From NCBI GenBank assembly GCA_000697055.1, contig JNDT01002278.1:1-64000 (forward strand): 64,000 bases of DNA, in the 5' to 3' direction. The notes under the pieces were generated by a model. That model saw nothing but the letters and a program-made list of their open reading frames with translations. It had not been told where the DNA came from and made no database searches. The DNA comes from Saksenaea vasiformis B4078. Taxonomy: Eukaryota > Mucoromycota > Mucoromycetes > Mucorales > Saksenaeaceae. Every line of letters starts with the position of its first letter. The stretch's first letter is position 1. The position numbers were made by a program, and so were the translations under genes. Shown in pieces: positions 59,606 through 64,000 of the stretch.

Positions 59606-60305
59606 AAGAAAAGGAAGAAGAAAAAGCGAGAAGTACAATAATAACAAATTGCATTACCGTCACTTATTTCTTACTATCGTTAACCATTACTGATATGTGA
59701 TGTGAACAACACATAATGCGCCTACGGTTTGATAGCTATCATGAACTTTGTAGTGTTATGTTTTCGCATAAACAGTTGAACTGAAAATCTAACATGATTA
59801 AGGGTCAGCGTCAGAAAAAGATCCGCAAATGTGTAGTAAAAAGACATCTGGAGATAAATCAAATAAGCATACTTGCTGTTTATTGATTATCTTTTTACAC
59901 TTATTCCTATGGATTGATCAATTGCGCCACGTCATTCATTTTTTCCTTCCCATACAAGGCTTTTTCAAACATAACTTCCTTGAGATCGGACCAGAGCAGA
60001 CGTGTCGACACCGCGCAGCGCTGAAGTCGAATAAAACAAGAAAATATTTTTTCGCCCAATTTTTACGCTTCCTCTCGCCTATGACAACGCCTATGCAGCC
60101 CACCAGAAAAGATCGCTCGCGCCATGCTGTCCAAAACGACTCAAACCCTATGACGAGAACCATTAAGTCATACATGATGCTAGAGATTCTGCCTTATTCT
60201 CTACCTGCTGACCGGAAACCAAGTAGGGGAGAAACAGCACAAGAGTGATTGTTGGCCATCTGTATGTTCTCCTTGTCGGTACTTGCCTTGTACTGTTAAG
60301 AGTAA
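59606..60305. other. Intergenic, unsupported frame
   Basis: A plus-strand frame at 59829-60248 contains MTTPMQPTRKDRSRHAVQND and a charged C-terminus. It might be an exon of a small gene reaching into the tandem repeat, but no family or splice partner was found. Confidence 0.35.
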
Positions 60306-60730
60306 AAGATCGCAACCATCGCGAGGGAACTGCAGAAATTATAGGCGATCCCTACAGGTATGCAGCGACTGTTACTCGGCCCACGCTTCTGCCCATTCCG
60401 TAGAGATCGACAGACAGGACCTAAGCAAAAATAAAGGATATAAAGACATGCACAAGAAATCGCAACAATCGCGAGGGAACTGCAGAAAGTATAGGCGATC
60501 CCTACAGCTATGCAGCGACTGTTACTCGGCCCACGCTTCTGCCCATTCCGTAGAGATCGACAGACAGGACCTAAGCAAAAATAAAGGATATAAAGACATG
60601 CACAAGAAATCGCAACAATCGCGAGGGAACTGCAGAAATTATAGGCGATCCCTACAGCTATGCAGCGACTGTTACTCGGCCCACACTTCTGCCCATTCCG
60701 TAGAGATCGATAGACAGGACTTGACGCATC
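60306..60730 (+). repeat. 150-bp tandem repeat, 2.8 copies, nearly identical
   Basis: Copies begin at 60311, 60461 and 60611 (exactly 150 bases apart; the first two full, the third cut after about 115 bases). They differ at only a handful of positions. Because 150 is divisible by three, long frames stay open on both strands. On plus, 60283-60849 (188 codons) has a 50-residue repeat with RGNCRNYRRSLQLCSDCYSA and HSVEIDRQDLSKNKGYKD. On minus, 60805-60296 encodes a Cys-rich hydrophobic repeat. Neither has recognised similarity, so openness alone is weak evidence for a gene. Confidence 0.85.
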
Positions 60731-61070
60731 TGATCTCTCCTCATACAGGAACATTGTATGACTGGGACCTACAGATGTACGTCGAGCATTTGCTCTTACA
60801 AGCACTTACTAATAGAAAGCTAGCTGCCATGAGCACATGTTGCAAATAGTTCACCCTGACAAAAACCCTTAACGAATCAGTAACGCTAACAGTAGATAAA
60901 TATTATAAGCAAACCATCTAGTAGCAATCATAACTTAACATATGGTATAGAAATGAAAATGGAACCGTCGTAGACTCTACCGTACAGAGTGATTGGCATA
61001 TGGGCTTTTCTTAAAGACCAATTTTGAAAGGCATAGTTTAGACGCCACGACTAAATACTGTGACGTAGTG
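60731..61070. other. Intergenic, end of repeat frame
   Basis: Contains the non-repeated end of the plus-strand frame (to 60849) and AT-rich sequence before the 3' end of the next gene. Nothing recognisable. Confidence 0.5.
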
Positions 61071-63111
61071 CTACTGATTTTTTTGCTTCTTTTTTTGTCG
61101 AGGTGAAGATGGCGGAGATACAATTGATGGAGGGATTGGAAGAGACGTCGCACCTTGCATCTGTATGGACACGATTGTGTCGTCGTCTCGGATCGCTTGA
61201 ACAGTTTCAAGTAAAGTCATTCTCACGCGGTAGACAAGTTCGAATATAGGTACCGCCATCCTTGCAAATATTGTCTCTTCTTCAGGAAAAGACAATCGAA
61301 CAGTACGTGATATCCGGCAAACAGAACCAGCTGGACAGTCTAATATCAGTACAGTCATATGGAGTCCTAATATTATTGCGTTAAGAAAGTAAGGAATCTC
61401 TGTGTAATGGTATACCGGAGATGATAAAGGCAGCTGTCTTCATTTTCCTCATTACTGCCGGATGAGCTTCCAAAAGGTTGGTCATGAAGTCCTTCAGCAT
61501 TTTTGGCGCCTTCAATCCAGACTCCACAAGCTCCTTTGTACCATGCGGTCCATCGTCGTGAAATCCTACCTCAGAAAACCCTAGCTCGTAATGCAAATAT
61601 GTGCATTTTGTGTCCGGCTGTCTTCCTTTCAGCTGCCTTGCTATGGGTTCCGCCGCTGAAATCTTTCGCTTTTGATTTCTACGAATGGTTGATGCAACAG
61701 ATTTCTTCTTTCCCCTTGTAACAGATTGATGTTAAAAAAATGAGAATGAAGTGGGGTTGTGAATATAGTACTTACGAACAGGCATTAATGACGGTTGCAT
61801 CAAAGCACTTTTCTATAAAACTCCATACTCGACGTTCGAGATCATCTTCAATGTTGTTATGTCGCATGAATGACTTGTAGTTATAGAGGTTGACGGTATT
61901 CTCTATAGATTGCCTTGCCCAATACAGGTCGGGCTCCTTTACAGGATGAAATACTTTTTGCATTATGAAATCGTTTAGTTCATCCAGAGTTTTCTTTGGG
62001 GCAATAATATCAGTATAAGCTAGCTAGGCAAGCAAATCTTACCTTTCCGCGCAATGAGAAAAGGTACTCGTGTAGATCTTTTGGTAGTTTCTGGCTGCAA
62101 TATACCGCATTGCAGCTGCGGATTTCTGCCAGTTCTTCTGCTGTGAAAACGTCAAGGTAGATATCGTCTTCAGGGTCCAAAATTAAAGAATGGACGGGAC
62201 TTTTGTTGCTGTCAGCGGATATCTCCTTGTTGACAGGGCATGTTACTTACTTTTCATACTGACATTTCATAGCCACTTCGAACATTTTCTCCTCAACAAT
62301 TGTTCCGGATCGGAGACACCACAGGTTGCGTTCGTTCTTTAGGATCTCTTCATAGGTTTTTCTGACCTGTTCAAAGTTGTTTGCTTGCATAATCTTAGCC
62401 GAATTGGATGTGGAATTGGATGTGGAATTGGATGTGGAATTGGATGTGGAATTGGATGCGGAGTTGGATGCGGAGCTAGGTGCAGATACCGATTCAGGGT
62501 TGGATACAGCACTGCTTGAAGGAACGTGTTCTTCTTCACGAATACGTCCAGCCTTTTTACAGTGTTAATTTTTTTTATATATAGAATTATTCTTATCATA
62601 CCTCCAGGATTAACAATGCTACATCTCCCCAGTCTATCTTCTTCCTTTGTATAGTCGGCCTTTGGTCACTCGGTGTGTTACGGTAGAAATAGTTAAATGC
62701 CAGAACATAACGTGTAGACCACACATCCTGGAGATTTTCTCCAGGCTTGTAGTTTGTAGCGATCAGCTGCTTATGAAGGTCGACAAACTTTGCCAGACTT
62801 GGGCTACTGTCACCAAGGAAATAAGTCTCAAACACTATGGTGACTAATTAATATTGATCTTGGGTAACGCATAAAAATTTCATACCATCATAATAGGCAG
62901 GAGGCAAAGACATTGCGGTGAAACCAAGAAATGAGACGTCAGTTGTGAAGAAAGATTTGATATATGGAGCTGTATGCCTCGTGTAACAGTCAACCTTAGG
63001 CAATGTGACCAAATCCCTAAGGAAAACTGCGCATAAGCAATCAATAACAAAGAGAAGCCTACAATTGCAACAGTAGTATGTTGTTTGTCCTTGATTATTC
63101 TCATGGATCAT
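61071..63111 (-). CDS. Uncharacterised protein of a Mucorales-expanded family
   Basis: A multi-exon frame on the minus strand from ATG 63111. It reads RDLVTLPKVDCYTRHTAPYI and MSLPPAYYD spliced to VFETYFLGDSSPSLAKFVDL; then VWSTRYVLAFNYFYRN; then a Ser-Asn-Ser-Thr repeat; then NFEQVRKTYEEILKNERNLW and LRSGTIVEEKMFEVAMKCQY; WARQSIENTVNLYNYKSFMR, RVWSFIEKCFDATVINACS; GFSEVGFHDDGPHGTKELVE; LKAPKMLKDFMTNLLEAH; and CPAGSVCRISRTVRLSFPEE to the stop at 61071. From memory this order (K-N-E-R-x-L-W, G-x-x-G-T-K, L-K-x-x-K-x-L-K-D, G-x-x-C-R-I) recurs in many hypothetical proteins of Mucorales. No known domain, no signal peptide. The frame is kept across all joins I made, so it looks intact. Function unknown. 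Confidence 0.65.
62401..62475 (-). repeat. 12-bp coding tandem repeat (Ser-Asn-Ser-Thr)
   Basis: Five copies of GAATTGGATGTG on the plus strand, then diverged units. Read in the gene's direction they encode repeated Asn-Ser-Thr within a serine/proline-rich linker. Sequons of this type are N-glycosylated only in secreted proteins; the host protein shows no signal peptide, so the repeat probably acts just as a flexible linker of variable length. Confidence 0.8.
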
Positions 63112-64000
63112 CGCAGCCACAGTTCATAAATCGAAGACAAAGATGGTAGCAGCGAGGAGACGTCAATGGTACAGTGTGGGAGTCCGATTGATTAGAGTTG
63201 CTGGGTGTCAAATCGCCAGGTCACCTTATCAATAATTCTATCCAATCGGCACATCGATCACCCTAAGTTCTAGACCGAAAAATATCGCGGTGTAAACAGA
63301 GCAAGCAATGTTGTTCGTACTATGGAAAATCTTTTGTATACGATAGATACTACAATCATCGACAACGATTATTGTTAAGTACAACTGAGGATTGCTGCGG
63401 ACATTCGCGTCCTGACTTTAAGGACATTCACATAGTTATTTATATAAGTGTCTTCTAATTTTCTAATGAAGACTGACAGTGTACAAATGCTAACGAATAC
63501 CCCAGCTTTTGTAAACCGACTGTCTAGGCATGTTCGTAGGCGAACTATAGGTGCTTGTTTATGGACACTTAGCTAGTGTTTGTGTATTATCAGACTTCAT
63601 AGCACATTTATCTAAAAGCCGTCTAGATGATTTTACATGATGGTATACAAGAGATACAATCCTGAGTGTCTGCAGCAATTGTCAGTACGTCTCACAATTA
63701 GCAAGCCGGTGGGATCTAATTTGAACATGTTGTCGATTCTTAATCCTGCCTGGCTTGTGGGTCCTTTTTTCTTTATTTGTATTCGTCGGTAATCATCTAA
63801 TCTTGAAGAAATTAGCGAGAAGATGTCCAAGTAGCTTGATTTCAGAAAGCTGCGGAGAGAACATATATACTACCTGCAGTAACTTATCAACCACATTTTA
63901 TTTTGCTTCGCGGGATCATCCACCTTCACAAATATGGGATCTCCCAACCGCATCGAAACTGCGGAGATCATGTCGCTGATACGGATTAATTCTTATGTAA
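63112..64000. other. Window edge, no gene supported
   Basis: The minus-strand frame at 63830-63633 and the plus-strand frame at 63755-63979 lack similarity. A gene entering from beyond the right edge on the minus strand is possible but cannot be shown. Confidence 0.4.

Overview
The window is nuclear DNA from a filamentous fungus, most likely of the Mucoromycota and probably Mucorales. Evidence for this is the AT-rich sequence, genes split by many very short introns (about 37-65 nt, mostly GT-AG with a few GC-AG), the set of eukaryotic housekeeping genes, and mobile-element and lineage-specific gene families that I know mainly from Mucorales. The lineage call is inference; no rRNA or other marker gene lies in the window.

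Layout. 1-2 kb: decayed repeat. 2-6.4 kb: a THUMP-type tRNA guanine methyltransferase (+) and a complete RING/coiled-coil/WD40 COP1-type E3 ligase (-). 7.4-14.8 kb: a mobile-element island with a broken Crypton/Ndc10-type tyrosine recombinase gene (-) and a broken, divergent Fanzor (eukaryotic TnpB-like RNA-guided nuclease) gene (+). 15.6-17 kb: protein phosphatase 4 catalytic subunit (+). 18.7-21.2 kb: Snf1/AMPK alpha kinase (-). 21.5-25.9 kb: a second island with a second, much better preserved Fanzor gene (-) and a dead Tc1/IS630-type transposase (-). 26.5-28.2 kb: Ytm1/WDR12 ribosome-assembly factor (+). 29.2-29.6 kb: small secreted cysteine-rich protein (-). 29.6-34 kb: gene-poor stretch with a sugar-acid dehydrogenase relic. 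34.1-36.9 kb: a small serine-rich ORF and an Iml2/TTC39 family protein (-). 37-39.2 kb: decayed repeats. 39.7-42.7 kb: DH-PH RhoGEF (-). 44.4-45.8 kb: alpha/beta hydrolase (+). 47.7-49.9 kb: an enoyl-CoA hydratase-like protein with unusual extensions (-). 51.2-51.9 kb: dispersed repeat plus minisatellite. 52.2-55.5 kb: CDP-diacylglycerol synthase and branched-chain aminotransferase (both -). 57.1-59.6 kb: beta-adaptin (+). 60.3-60.7 kb: recent 150-bp tandem repeat. 61.1-63.1 kb: an uncharacterised protein of a type expanded in Mucorales (-).

The housekeeping genes are unrelated in pathway and do not form a cluster; the coherent theme is the mobile-element content between them. The most notable items are the two Fanzor-type genes of different subfamilies. 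The one at 21.55-24.12 kb reads through six in-frame exons with its predicted D-E-D RuvC triad, zinc ribbon and two N-terminal zinc knuckles. A dispersed repeat family, recognised by a TTACCC-GAAGGGTAA-like stem-loop, recurs at several places, and two of its copies share further conserved blocks. Exon coordinates given here were joined by eye from splice signals, reading frame and family alignment from memory, and have not been tested against transcripts.
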